A DNA stretch of 6,363 nt. Origin: an uncultured Deinococcales bacterium. GTDB lineage: Bacteria; Deinococcota; Deinococci; Deinococcales; Trueperaceae. Made by a program: the position numbers and the translations under genes. The DNA lies in NCBI GenBank assembly GCA_937934635.1, contig CALGZD010000289.1:1-6363 (forward strand), read 5' to 3'. The notes under the pieces were generated by a model, which searched no databases, was not told the origin of the DNA, and saw only the letters and a program-made list of their open reading frames with translations. Shown one piece after another: positions 1 through 5,639 of the stretch (its first letter is position 1; every line of letters begins with the position of its first letter).

Positions 1-191
1 TTTCGTCCGTAACACATAGTATGAATACAGACTTGCGCCAAGATGCTCTTCGCTTTAGTAATCTTGGTAGTGGTAATTATCAATTAACATCGCATACAAA
101 TCGAAATGTGGTTTCACCAGGCTACTATTTCCTCTTTGCTACAAACAGTAGTGGTGTGCCTTCAGTTGCAAGTATTATTCAAATTAGATAA
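1..191 (+). CDS. C-terminal end of a galactose-oxidase-like protein (5' part outside window)
   Basis: The reading frame is open from base 3 to a TAA at 189-191, giving 62 visible residues; the start lies before the window. The piece contains VTHSMNTDLRQ near its beginning and PGYYFLFATNSSGVPS followed by ASIIQIR at its end. This matches the C-terminal immunoglobulin-like (E-set, DUF1929-type) domain of galactose oxidase and related kelch-propeller oxidases, where the same place reads TH-x-x-NTDQRR and then PGYW-x-LF-x-x-N-x-x-GVPS. In galactose oxidase the histidine of that TH motif is a copper ligand, and it is retained here (codon at 15-17). Such proteins are usually secreted or cell-surface copper radical oxidases acting on sugars or alcohols. 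The propeller and the Tyr-Cys cofactor site are not visible, so activity cannot be judged. No T-tracted terminator follows the stop; repeat A begins 31 bp downstream. Confidence 0.8.
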   Translation, partial: SSVTHSMNTDLRQDALRFSNLGSGNYQLTSHTNRNVVSPGYYFLFATNSSGVPSVASIIQIR

Positions 192-221
192 CGTTCTTTA
201 GAATAGAAATACATCTCTAAC

Positions 222-271
222 AGCTCTTCTACGATTAACTGACCTAAGTCAGTTAATCGTAGAGCTTCGTA
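222..271 (-). repeat. Palindromic intergenic repeat, copy A (inverted relative to copy C)
   Basis: A perfect 15-bp inverted repeat (229-243 with 248-262, sequence CTACGATTAACTGAC) encloses the 4-base loop CTAA. The reverse complement of 222-259 matches 6249-6286 of copy C at 36 of 38 positions by direct alignment, including the asymmetric flank GAAGAGCT, so this copy lies on the minus strand. The 18 bases 254-271 (TAATCGTAGAGCTTCGTA) recur exactly at 377-394, in the tail of copy B. There is no run of T after the hairpin, so it is not a typical intrinsic terminator, although it could form a stable hairpin in the 3' UTR of the upstream gene. Confidence 0.8.
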
Positions 272-284
272 ACAACTGTACACA

Positions 285-394
285 CTAAGTGAGTTAATTC
301 TTACTCGCACCCTGTATGAATTTCACAGGCATCTGCCTCGCCGATTCACTGCAACAGCAGTGAATCGTGGAACTACTAATCGTAGAGCTTCGTA
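285..394 (+). repeat. Palindromic intergenic repeat, copy B
   Basis: The segment 285-308 matches 6207-6230 of copy C at 20 of 24 positions, and 329-346 matches 6236-6253 at 17 of 18 (shared core GCATCTGC, TCGCCGATT). Both are followed by a hairpin and then ATCGTGGAA (364-372 here). The hairpin here is a perfect 11-bp stem CGATTCACTGC (342-352 with 357-367, loop AACA). Its stem sequence differs from copy C while the pairing is kept. Compared with C, this copy has about 15 extra bases around 309-328, which contain a small inverted repeat CCTGT/ACAGG, and a tail (377-394) identical to part of copy A. No coding potential is evident. Confidence 0.75.
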
Positions 395-405
395 GCTATT
401 ATGTC

Positions 406-425
406 TATTATGTGGAAACGCTATA
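406..425 (-). repeat. Short dispersed motif D, inverted copy
   Basis: The minus-strand reading of this segment, with core TAGCGTTTCCAC followed by ATAATA, matches plus-strand 6172-6190 at 17 of 19 positions. It lies 11 bp after copy B, whereas the other motif copy lies 16 bp before copy C. Read on the minus strand, the order D then copy A reproduces the order D' then C at the other end of the window. The motif may therefore belong to the same compound element. Its function is unknown. Confidence 0.6.
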
Positions 426-447
426 AGAATTATCGAATGCATACCCG

Positions 448-476
448 TTGACCTAAATGTGCATACGTAGTACATT
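448..476 (+). promoter_or_regulatory. Sigma70-type promoter for the SnoaL-like gene
   Basis: A -35 box TTGACC (448-453) is separated by exactly 17 bp from a -10 box TACATT (471-476), matching the consensus at 5 of 6 and 4 of 6 positions. Transcription would begin near 483, leaving a leader of about 22 bases that contains the Shine-Dalgarno site. This position argues against translation from the in-frame ATG at 457, which lies inside the promoter. No promoter assay supports it; the call rests on match and spacing. Confidence 0.65.
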
Positions 477-498
477 AAGCCAAACTTATACATTTAGG
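452..498. promoter_or_regulatory. Candidate operator: repeated half-sites over the promoter and ribosome site
   Basis: CCTAAATGT at 452-460 has a perfect 9-bp inverted partner ACATTTAGG at 490-498. A related half-site, ACATTAAG, lies at 472-479 over the -10 box; it pairs with 453-460 at 7 of 8 positions and is spaced 18 bp from the third site. The sites overlap the -35 box, the -10 box and the Shine-Dalgarno region, where a repressor would act. The TetR-family gene downstream is the obvious candidate regulator, but that link is inference. Confidence 0.4.
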
Positions 499-500
499 AG
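496..500 (+). promoter_or_regulatory. Shine-Dalgarno site that fixes the start at 505
   Basis: AGGAG sits 4 bases before the ATG at 505. The upstream in-frame ATG at 457 has no comparable site and lies within the promoter, so 505 is chosen as the start. Confidence 0.75.
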
Positions 501-504
501 CAGC

Positions 505-1548
505 ATGAGCAAAGACCATTTGGGATTTAGCTTTCAAGAGATAGACCCAAAGCTAAACTTAGAAAATAAAGAATTGGTTCTTGAATATCAACGTGAACTA
601 GAAAGCGCCAATACTGATACAGTTGCAAGCGTTATAGCAAATTACACAAGCTCTGATTATCTGTGGCATGGCGTATACCCCTTCGAAGAACAACAAGGCG
701 CAGAGGCGGTTGCTGAAACTTTCTATAAACCATTTCTGAATAGCTTTGACTATGTACAGCGTAGACCAGATATATTTATAGGTGGTGAATCTGTTTACGG
801 TGGAAATTGGGTAAACAGTACAGGACACTTCTTAGGTATGTTTGAGCGAAACTGGCTTGGTATACCCTCAACTGGCAAGATGACCTTTTTGCGTTACTGC
901 GAATTTCACCGAATTGAGAATGGCAAAATTGCTGAGACCTACTTTCATTCAGACCTTATCAGTGTGATGAATCAAGCGGGAGTCAACCCTATGCCTCCGC
1001 AAACAGGCGCTGAATTCATCTGGTCTGGACCTCGCACGCATGATGGCATTGTGCTTGATACGCAAGATGCTGCTGAAGGTGCTAAGACTTTAGAGCTTAT
1101 ACAACGTATGGCGCATGACCTTGGGACAAATCCAGATGTGGATATGGACCCTGCCAAGTTAGCCGAGACATGGCACGAAGATATGATTTGGTATGGACCA
1201 AGCGGCATAGGTTCTACCTTGAGCATTGGTGGATTTAAGCGTCAGCACCAAATGCCATTTAGAAAAGCACTTTATAGCACACGCAACTTTAACGGTCACA
1301 AATCACGCTTTACTGAGGGCAACTATGGTGGGTGGGTTGGCTGGCCCAGCTTGAGCATGAAGGTAACGGGTGGTGGTTACATGGGTATGCCAGCAACTAA
1401 CACAGCGATTGATATGCGTGTAGTGGACATGTATAGGCGAGAGGGTGACAAAATTGCTGAGAATTGGGTTTTGATTGATAAACCCTATGTGCTCATGCAG
1501 CAGGGATTAGATATTTTTGAGCGAATGCGTGATATTTATAGGACTTAA
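505..1548 (+). CDS. Tandem SnoaL-like (NTF2-fold) domain protein, ester-cyclase/polyketide-cyclase type
   Basis: This 347-aa protein has two consecutive SnoaL-like domains, roughly residues 22-160 and 193-338. They are recognised by the family pattern of an N-terminal helix, a W-x-x-G-like turn (LWHG at 53-56, IWYG at 228-231), and a closing strand pair with R-x-x-(E/D)...GK/DKIAE...D. The closing segments align without gaps at an offset of 175 (129-159 with 304-334), with 11 of 31 residues identical: R130/R305, R136/R311, E138/E313, KIAE at 141-144/316-319, D150/D325, V154, Q157 and G159. In SnoaL cyclases an Asp near this strand is the acid/base; here the equivalents are probably E133 and D308. 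The family includes polyketide cyclases, hydratases and many uncharacterised enzymes binding small hydrophobic molecules, so the substrate is unknown. No signal peptide or membrane segment is seen; the product is probably cytoplasmic. It has its own promoter, and a TetR gene follows after 102 bp. Confidence 0.8.
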   Translation: MSKDHLGFSFQEIDPKLNLENKELVLEYQRELESANTDTVASVIANYTSSDYLWHGVYPFEEQQGAEAVAETFYKPFLNSFDYVQRRPDIFIGGESVYGGNWVNSTGHFLGMFERNWLGIPSTGKMTFLRYCEFHRIENGKIAETYFHSDLISVMNQAGVNPMPPQTGAEFIWSGPRTHDGIVLDTQDAAEGAKTLELIQRMAHDLGTNPDVDMDPAKLAETWHEDMIWYGPSGIGSTLSIGGFKRQHQMPFRKALYSTRNFNGHKSRFTEGNYGGWVGWPSLSMKVTGGGYMGMPATNTAIDMRVVDMYRREGDKIAENWVLIDKPYVLMQQGLDIFERMRDIYRT

Positions 1549-1550
1549 GT

Positions 1551-1580
1551 TTGAATATTCGTTCAAGTTTGTTGTATTTT
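1551..1580 (+). promoter_or_regulatory. Possible promoter of the TetR-family gene
   Basis: TTGAAT (1551-1556) and TATTTT (1575-1580) are 18 bp apart, each matching the sigma70 consensus at 4 of 6 positions. The -35 region is part of the inverted repeat TTGAA/TTCAA (1551-1555, 1562-1566). The 9-mer TTCAAGTTT at 1562-1570 recurs at 1634-1642, close to the start codon. If this promoter is not used, the TetR gene would be read through from the SnoaL-like gene. Confidence 0.35.
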
Positions 1581-1587
1581 AAATAAG

Positions 1588-1623
1588 TAGATAAGGTAAG
1601 GTAATTTCTGCGAGTCTTATCTA
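1588..1623. promoter_or_regulatory. Inverted repeat upstream of the TetR gene, candidate operator
   Basis: TAGATAAG (1588-1595) and CTTATCTA (1616-1623) form a perfect 8-bp inverted repeat separated by 20 bp, 27 bp upstream of the TetR start. The arms are 28 bp apart centre to centre. It could be a binding site for autoregulation or a weak RNA hairpin near the 5' end of the message. It does not resemble the half-sites at 452-498, so the two sites would not obviously share one regulator. Confidence 0.3.
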
Positions 1624-1650
1624 ACTATCTTCTTTCAAGTTTTAGTAATT

Positions 1651-2226
1651 ATGGCAAAAGCTCTGTTTGAACGTGAAAAAGTAATTGAAGAGTCTACAAA
1701 CTTGTTTTGGAGGCATGGTTTTAATGGTGCGTCTATGCAACAAGTGTTCAAGGCAACAGGGCTTAAACCAGGTAGTGTCTATCTGGCCTTTGGTAATAAA
1801 GAAGGATTGTTTCGAGAATCTCTTGAATACTATGCAAGTCAGTCACTTGCTGCTATTGATGCTAGATTTGAAAAATCAGATTCGGTTTTGGAATCACTTT
1901 GTGACATGCTTGAAGAGATGGTTTCGGTTTCTATAGCCAGTGATTACTATAGTTGTTTTTTGGTAAAGAGTCAGCTCGAGCTAGCCTTTGAAAATCGTGA
2001 ATTACATTTACTAGCGAGTGAGCAATTACAAAAGATTGAAGATAGATATAGGTATTATCTGGAGCGAGAGTTTGAAGCAGAGCTTGCAAAAAGTAGAGCG
2101 ACAAGCCTTATGCTCCATATATTTGGAATTCGGGTATATGGTTATCAGAATGCTTCAGAGGAAGTTCTACGCAATGGACTTTGTGAAGGTTTAGCTTGGT
2201 TAGCTTGGGATAAGTATAACCTTTGA
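1651..2226 (+). CDS. TetR/AcrR-family transcriptional regulator
   Basis: The 191-aa length is typical of TetR regulators. Residues 7-55 form the DNA-binding domain: the first helix EKVIEESTNLFWRHGF, then the helix-turn-helix ASMQQVFKATGLKPGSVYLAF (27-47), followed by the hallmark GNKEGLF (48-54). Residues from about 60 onward are helical and form the ligand-binding and dimerisation part, including CFLVKSQLELA (101-111). The family usually represses adjacent genes and is released by a small ligand; which ligand is unknown here. The ATG at 1651 is the only standard start after the in-frame TAA at 1597, but no Shine-Dalgarno sequence precedes it, so translation may be weak. The gene lies 102 bp behind the SnoaL-like gene on the same strand, its likely target. 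Its stop is 4 bp from the stop of convergent mfd. Confidence 0.9.
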   Translation: MAKALFEREKVIEESTNLFWRHGFNGASMQQVFKATGLKPGSVYLAFGNKEGLFRESLEYYASQSLAAIDARFEKSDSVLESLCDMLEEMVSVSIASDYYSCFLVKSQLELAFENRELHLLASEQLQKIEDRYRYYLEREFEAELAKSRATSLMLHIFGIRVYGYQNASEEVLRNGLCEGLAWLAWDKYNL

Positions 2227-2230
2227 ATTT

Positions 2231-5200
2231 CTAACTACACAAATACAAAACATCGCTCAAAACTTTACTAAGCTCTTCCTGTTTTATGCCACGTTTCTTA
2301 ATGCTAAAACCAGGCGGATAACTTGTTACTTCAATACTTTGAGGTAACTTTTTAAGCCCTTGAGCATCATAATCAAGATTCTCAACTCCATCTTGGTGAA
2401 AGGTGATTTCAATATCAGTCATGTGTTCGTTGATATTTGACACGCCTTTTTGCGTAGCTAGTATTCTTAGTTTTGCTAGCTCCATAAAGTTCTTAACTTC
2501 TTCTGGAATAGGACCAAAGTTGGCACGGAGTTCATTGCGAATTCTGCCAATTTCAGCAAGGCTTTTGGTATCTGAAATTCTACCGTAGAAGGTGATACGT
2601 GCCTCGTCATCGGCAATGTAAGTTGGTGAAATTCTAGCATCCAGCGAAATATCAATTTTTGCTGGTGGTGTTTTATCAACCACTTCACCTTTAAGCTTGG
2701 CGATTTCTTCTGCAAGCAGCTCAGTATATACAGAAAGCGATACAGCATTGACTTGACCATGTTGTTCTGGACCTAGTAAGTTGCCTACACCACGAATTTC
2801 CATGTCTTTTTCAGCTAGCAAGTGACCACTGCCCAAATCATTGAGTTCGGCAATAGCGTAGAGTCTGCGCTGTGCTTGTTCAGTCAACTTACCAGGGTAG
2901 AGGAGATATGCCCACGCTTCTGTTTGTCTACGTCCGACACGTCCACGAAGCTGATAGAGCTGTGCTAAACCTAAGCGGTCGGCACGTTCTACGATAAGCG
3001 TGTTTGCTTTACCAATATCAATACCTGATTCGATGATAGTTGTACTTAAGAGTAAGTCATAAGCGCCATCTTCAAAAGCAACCATGACTTCTTCAAGTTC
3101 TGCACCACTCATCTGCCCGTGGGCTACACCGATGCGTGCTTCAGGAATGAGGGTTTGCAAAATCATCGCTCTTGAACCCATGGAGCCAATGCGGTCATGA
3201 ATATAGAAAGCTTTACCTCCACGTTCTAATTCGAACATGACTGCATCCCGAATGGCATTTGGATTGTAGGGCTGCAAGACAGTTTGGATAGGTTTGCGTC
3301 CTTGTGGTGGTGTGGTGATTTGTGAGATGTCACGTAAGCCCACCATGCTCATGTATAGCGTTCTAGGAATAGGTGTGGCAGATAAGCTTAGGATGTCTAC
3401 GTTTGCTTTAAAGCCTTTGATACGTTCTTTTTGAGCAACACCAAAGCGGTGCTCTTCATCTATGATAAGCAAGCCTAAATCTTTAAAGATGATGCCATCA
3501 GACAAGAGCTTGTGTGTGCCGATGACAATATCTACCGAGCCACTCTTTAGACCTTGAAGGGTAGATTGCACCTCTTTAGTTGAAGAAAAGCGAGAGAGCA
3601 TTTCTACTACAACGGGCATGTCTTTATAGCGTTCAAAAAGTGTTTCGTAATGCTGCTTGGCAAGGACAGTTGTGGGTACAAGTAGGGCAACTTGTTTTTG
3701 ATTTCCTACTGCACGGTGTGCAGCACGAATGGCAACTTCAGTTTTACCAAAACCGACATCGCCTGATACAAGTCGGTCCATCGGATGTGGTTTTTCCATA
3801 TCCGCAAGGACTTCATCAATTGCCCTAGCTTGATCAGCAGTTAATTCAAATTCAAAGCTGGCATCGATTTGTTCATACCAACCCTCGACTGGTCCAAGAG
3901 ATTCGCCTTCAACGATTTGACGCTCGGCATAAACCTTGATGAGTTTTAGAGCTAAGGCTTGGGCACTGGCTCGAGCCTTCTCTTTAGCCCTCGCCCATTC
4001 ATTTGTTCCCAGCGTAGATAGTCGTGGTGGTGTGTCCGTTGTACCAGGGTGACGGCGCAACAGGGGCAACTGGTCAATTGGTAAATAGATTTTACCTTCA
4101 CCCGCATACTGCAAAATCAAGTAGTCTCTGGTCACGCCAAGAACTGTACGTGGTTCTAAGCCCAAGAATCTACCGATACCACTTTCTGGATGTACTAAGT
4201 AATCACCGATGCTGAGTTGGGTAGCATCGCTTACTTTTTTGCCAGGCAAGCGTTTTAGGCTACGTGTGCCTTGGTAGGCATAGAGTAAATCCTCGGTTAG
4301 GACGATTTGTTTTTTAGAATCGTCTTTGTAACCACCTCGGGTATTGCCTTCAAAAATGAGCCGAAGCGTTCCTGCTTCGTGCTTGATATAACGTCCCCAT
4401 GCGACATTGAGATGGTCAATGACTTTTTCTTGAAGATAGCGCCCTGTACGCTCAAAGCGTAAGATGAGGTTAATGCTGTAGCCATCTTTGAGCCAAGTCT
4501 CAGCTTCTTCGGCGAATTCTTTAAGCTTTCCTCGGTAATAACCTAAGGATGTTAGGGGAGACTTTTCTTCGCTTAGGTCTAATTCATCTCGTCCAAAAGA
4601 TACACACTGTCTTTCACGACAGTGTTGCCAAAACCACGCCAGTCTTTCTTGATCGCTCTCAAGTTCACTGACCTCTCCGTAGTAAAGTTCAGGTGCATCA
4701 AGAAAAAGTGGACCATCTAGTTTCTCGATGAGTTTTGCTGTCCAGCTTTCATCACTTAGCTCAACATCAGGCAGTGGATTGATATCAAAACTTTTTACAT
4801 CGTTATCTTTGTATTTGATGTTATCAAGCTCATCACCAAAAAATTCCAAGCGCAGATTATGGCTTTCGTCTTCTTCAAAATAGAGTGTGATGGTATCGCC
4901 ACGGATGCTAAAGCCTGGTAAGTCATCTCTTTCAAAGCCATAGTCTAGGAAATTCTCTAAGAGCTGCTCACGTGGGTACGATTGATTGAGCTCGAGCCTC
5001 AGTTGTAGAGCATCTGGATCATTTGGAAATGCTTTTATAGCTTGTTCAAAGCTTAAGACGACTTTGTCTTTTCGTATGGACCAGTCTTGAATAAAGGGGT
5101 TAATACTAGCAGGACTATTAAAAAGATCGCTGGCTTTAAAAAGATCAAGACGTTCTTCTGTAGTAATAAGAACTGCTGGACCTTTGTGCTCACTGAATAA

Positions 5201-5245
5201 ACTCAAGCGAGTAACATCTGAGAGACCAATAAAACGCTTGTTCAT
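2231..5245 (-). CDS. mfd: Transcription-repair coupling factor Mfd
   Basis: Mfd is a cytoplasmic ATP-driven DNA translocase that removes RNA polymerase stalled at lesions and recruits UvrA for nucleotide excision repair. Domains in order: a UvrB-like module (about 1-160) with IRGD (114-117) and LRLEFFGDE (131-139); the RNA-polymerase-interaction domain (about 346-400, GDYLVHPESGIGRF); the helicase core with FELTADQ (467-472), Walker A GDVGFGKTE (495-503), DEEH (596-599), SATPIPRTL (622-630), IIESGIDI (737-744) and QLRGRVGR (765-772); the translocation/TRG region AEKDMEIRGVGNLLGPEQHGQ split over 811-830; and the C-terminal autoinhibitory domain (about 862-1004). R115, R132 and F136 align with residues I recall as UvrA contacts in E. 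coli Mfd. The protein is about 145 aa shorter than E. coli Mfd, mainly in the UvrB-like and linker regions. An in-frame TAA lies 3 codons before the ATG, so the start is firm. All motor motifs are intact. Confidence 0.97.
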   Translation of the reverse strand: MNKRFIGLSDVTRLSLFSEHKGPAVLITTEERLDLFKASDLFNSPASINPFIQDWSIRKDKVVLSFEQAIKAFPNDPDALQLRLELNQSYPREQLLENFLDYGFERDDLPGFSIRGDTITLYFEEDESHNLRLEFFGDELDNIKYKDNDVKSFDINPLPDVELSDESWTAKLIEKLDGPLFLDAPELYYGEVSELESDQERLAWFWQHCRERQCVSFGRDELDLSEEKSPLTSLGYYRGKLKEFAEEAETWLKDGYSINLILRFERTGRYLQEKVIDHLNVAWGRYIKHEAGTLRLIFEGNTRGGYKDDSKKQIVLTEDLLYAYQGTRSLKRLPGKKVSDATQLSIGDYLVHPESGIGRFLGLEPRTVLGVTRDYLILQYAGEGKIYLPIDQLPLLRRHPGTTDTPPRLSTLGTNEWARAKEKARASAQALALKLIKVYAERQIVEGESLGPVEGWYEQIDASFEFELTADQARAIDEVLADMEKPHPMDRLVSGDVGFGKTEVAIRAAHRAVGNQKQVALLVPTTVLAKQHYETLFERYKDMPVVVEMLSRFSSTKEVQSTLQGLKSGSVDIVIGTHKLLSDGIIFKDLGLLIIDEEHRFGVAQKERIKGFKANVDILSLSATPIPRTLYMSMVGLRDISQITTPPQGRKPIQTVLQPYNPNAIRDAVMFELERGGKAFYIHDRIGSMGSRAMILQTLIPEARIGVAHGQMSGAELEEVMVAFEDGAYDLLLSTTIIESGIDIGKANTLIVERADRLGLAQLYQLRGRVGRRQTEAWAYLLYPGKLTEQAQRRLYAIAELNDLGSGHLLAEKDMEIRGVGNLLGPEQHGQVNAVSLSVYTELLAEEIAKLKGEVVDKTPPAKIDISLDARISPTYIADDEARITFYGRISDTKSLAEIGRIRNELRANFGPIPEEVKNFMELAKLRILATQKGVSNINEHMTDIEITFHQDGVENLDYDAQGLKKLPQSIEVTSYPPGFSIKKRGIKQEELSKVLSDVLYLCS

Positions 5246-5248
5246 ACT

Positions 5249-5253
5249 ACCTT
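5249..5253 (-). promoter_or_regulatory. Shine-Dalgarno site and upstream stop that fix the mfd start
   Basis: On the minus strand AAGGT precedes the mfd ATG by 3 bases. An in-frame TAA at 5252-5254 (third codon upstream) overlaps this site, so no longer N-terminus is possible in this frame. Confidence 0.65.
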
Positions 5254-5443
5254 AGCACCGTAATTAGGTTTTGTTGTTTTTGTTGTGAGAGGTTTTGAAA
5301 GCTGGGCAGCATAGGAGAATGTTCATGATAGCAACTTAAGTATTGATTTTAAATGGCAATATCTACTTTTAAAATAAACCGTTAAAATATGACACCAATC
5401 TTAGTTGCCTTGTTAATGATTGGATGACAGTTGTTTATTATAG

Positions 5444-5487
5444 TGGGTAGGTACTAGTTGTATAGGTAGTGTATGGGTAGGTTTTAG
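5444..5487 (+). repeat. Direct repeats TGGGTAGGT, 30 bp apart
   Basis: TGGGTAGGT at 5444-5452 recurs at 5474-5482. The match continues imperfectly so that both read TGGGTAGGT, two variable bases, TAG. A partial third copy, ATAGGTAG, lies between them at 5462-5469. Period 30 is close to three helical turns, which would place the sites on one face of the DNA. They could be regulator half-sites; nothing proves it. Confidence 0.4.
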
Positions 5488-5510
5488 CCTTATAGCGCTA
5501 TACATTAGGC
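5487..5510. promoter_or_regulatory. Palindrome TATAGCGCTATA, candidate operator
   Basis: TATAGCGCTATA at 5491-5502 is a perfect 12-bp palindrome. Outer arms GCCT (5487-5490) and AGGC (5507-5510) extend it with a 4-base asymmetry. It lies roughly midway between mfd and the downstream gene, so a bound regulator could affect either side. Confidence 0.4.
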
Positions 5511-5511
5511 T

Positions 5512-5551
5512 TTCATAAAAGTGTGTTGAATGTTCATAAATTGTTTATGAA
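5512..5551. promoter_or_regulatory. Phased TTCATAAA half-sites, candidate operator
   Basis: TTCATAAA occurs at 5512-5519 and 5533-5540, exactly 21 bp apart (two helical turns), and its inverse TTTATGAA lies at 5544-5551. The second and third sites form a perfect 8-bp inverted repeat with spacer TTG, a 19-bp dyad of operator size. The group ends just before the possible -35 box TTGAAA at 5553. The binding protein is unknown. Confidence 0.45.
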
Positions 5552-5554
5552 TTT

Positions 5555-5596
5555 GAAATAGTAAACAAAAGACTTGTAAAAACTATTTCCAAATAG
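5555..5596. repeat. AAATAG/CTATTT inverted repeats before the lysine-rich protein gene
   Basis: GAAATAGT (5555-5562) and ACTATTTC (5582-5589) form a perfect 8-bp inverted repeat. CTATTT (5583-5588) also pairs with AAATAG (5591-5596) across two C bases. The two pairings are mutually exclusive, so the segment could form alternative structures as DNA or as leader RNA. ATAGGTC is also repeated, at 5593-5599 and 5616-5622. Confidence 0.35.
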
Positions 5597-5639
5597 GTCA
5601 CTATATTGTTTGCCTATAGGTCTTGCAAAAGTTACGGAG

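Noticed and set aside
229..262. Perfect hairpin as an intrinsic terminator of the oxidase-like gene
   Set aside because: It is not followed by a T tract, and the same sequence recurs elsewhere in the window as a dispersed repeat.
222..394. CRISPR array or tandem repeat array
   Set aside because: The copies are in different orientations, have unequal spacing and occur at distant sites, without spacer structure or cas genes.
457..504. Longer form of the SnoaL-like protein starting at ATG 457
   Set aside because: The ATG lies between the -35 and -10 boxes, upstream of the predicted transcript start, and has no Shine-Dalgarno site; ATG 505 has AGGAG 4 bases before it.
598..1226. Minus-strand ORFs of 76 and 84 codons opposite the SnoaL-like gene
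   Set aside because: They lie wholly within a well-supported coding gene, lack recognisable motifs and look like antisense shadows.
1551..1580. Rho-independent terminator after the SnoaL-like gene
   Set aside because: The stem TTGAA/TTCAA is only 5 AT-rich bp and the following bases are not a clean T tract.
2403..4485. Several ORFs of 60-94 codons overlapping mfd in other frames
   Set aside because: The mfd frame is continuous with all family motifs; the overlapping frames have no domain features or start signals.
2231..5245. mfd as a truncated pseudogene because of its length
   Set aside because: All helicase motifs, the polymerase-interaction domain and the C-terminal domain are present without a stop or frameshift; the shortness is spread over the N-terminal and linker regions.
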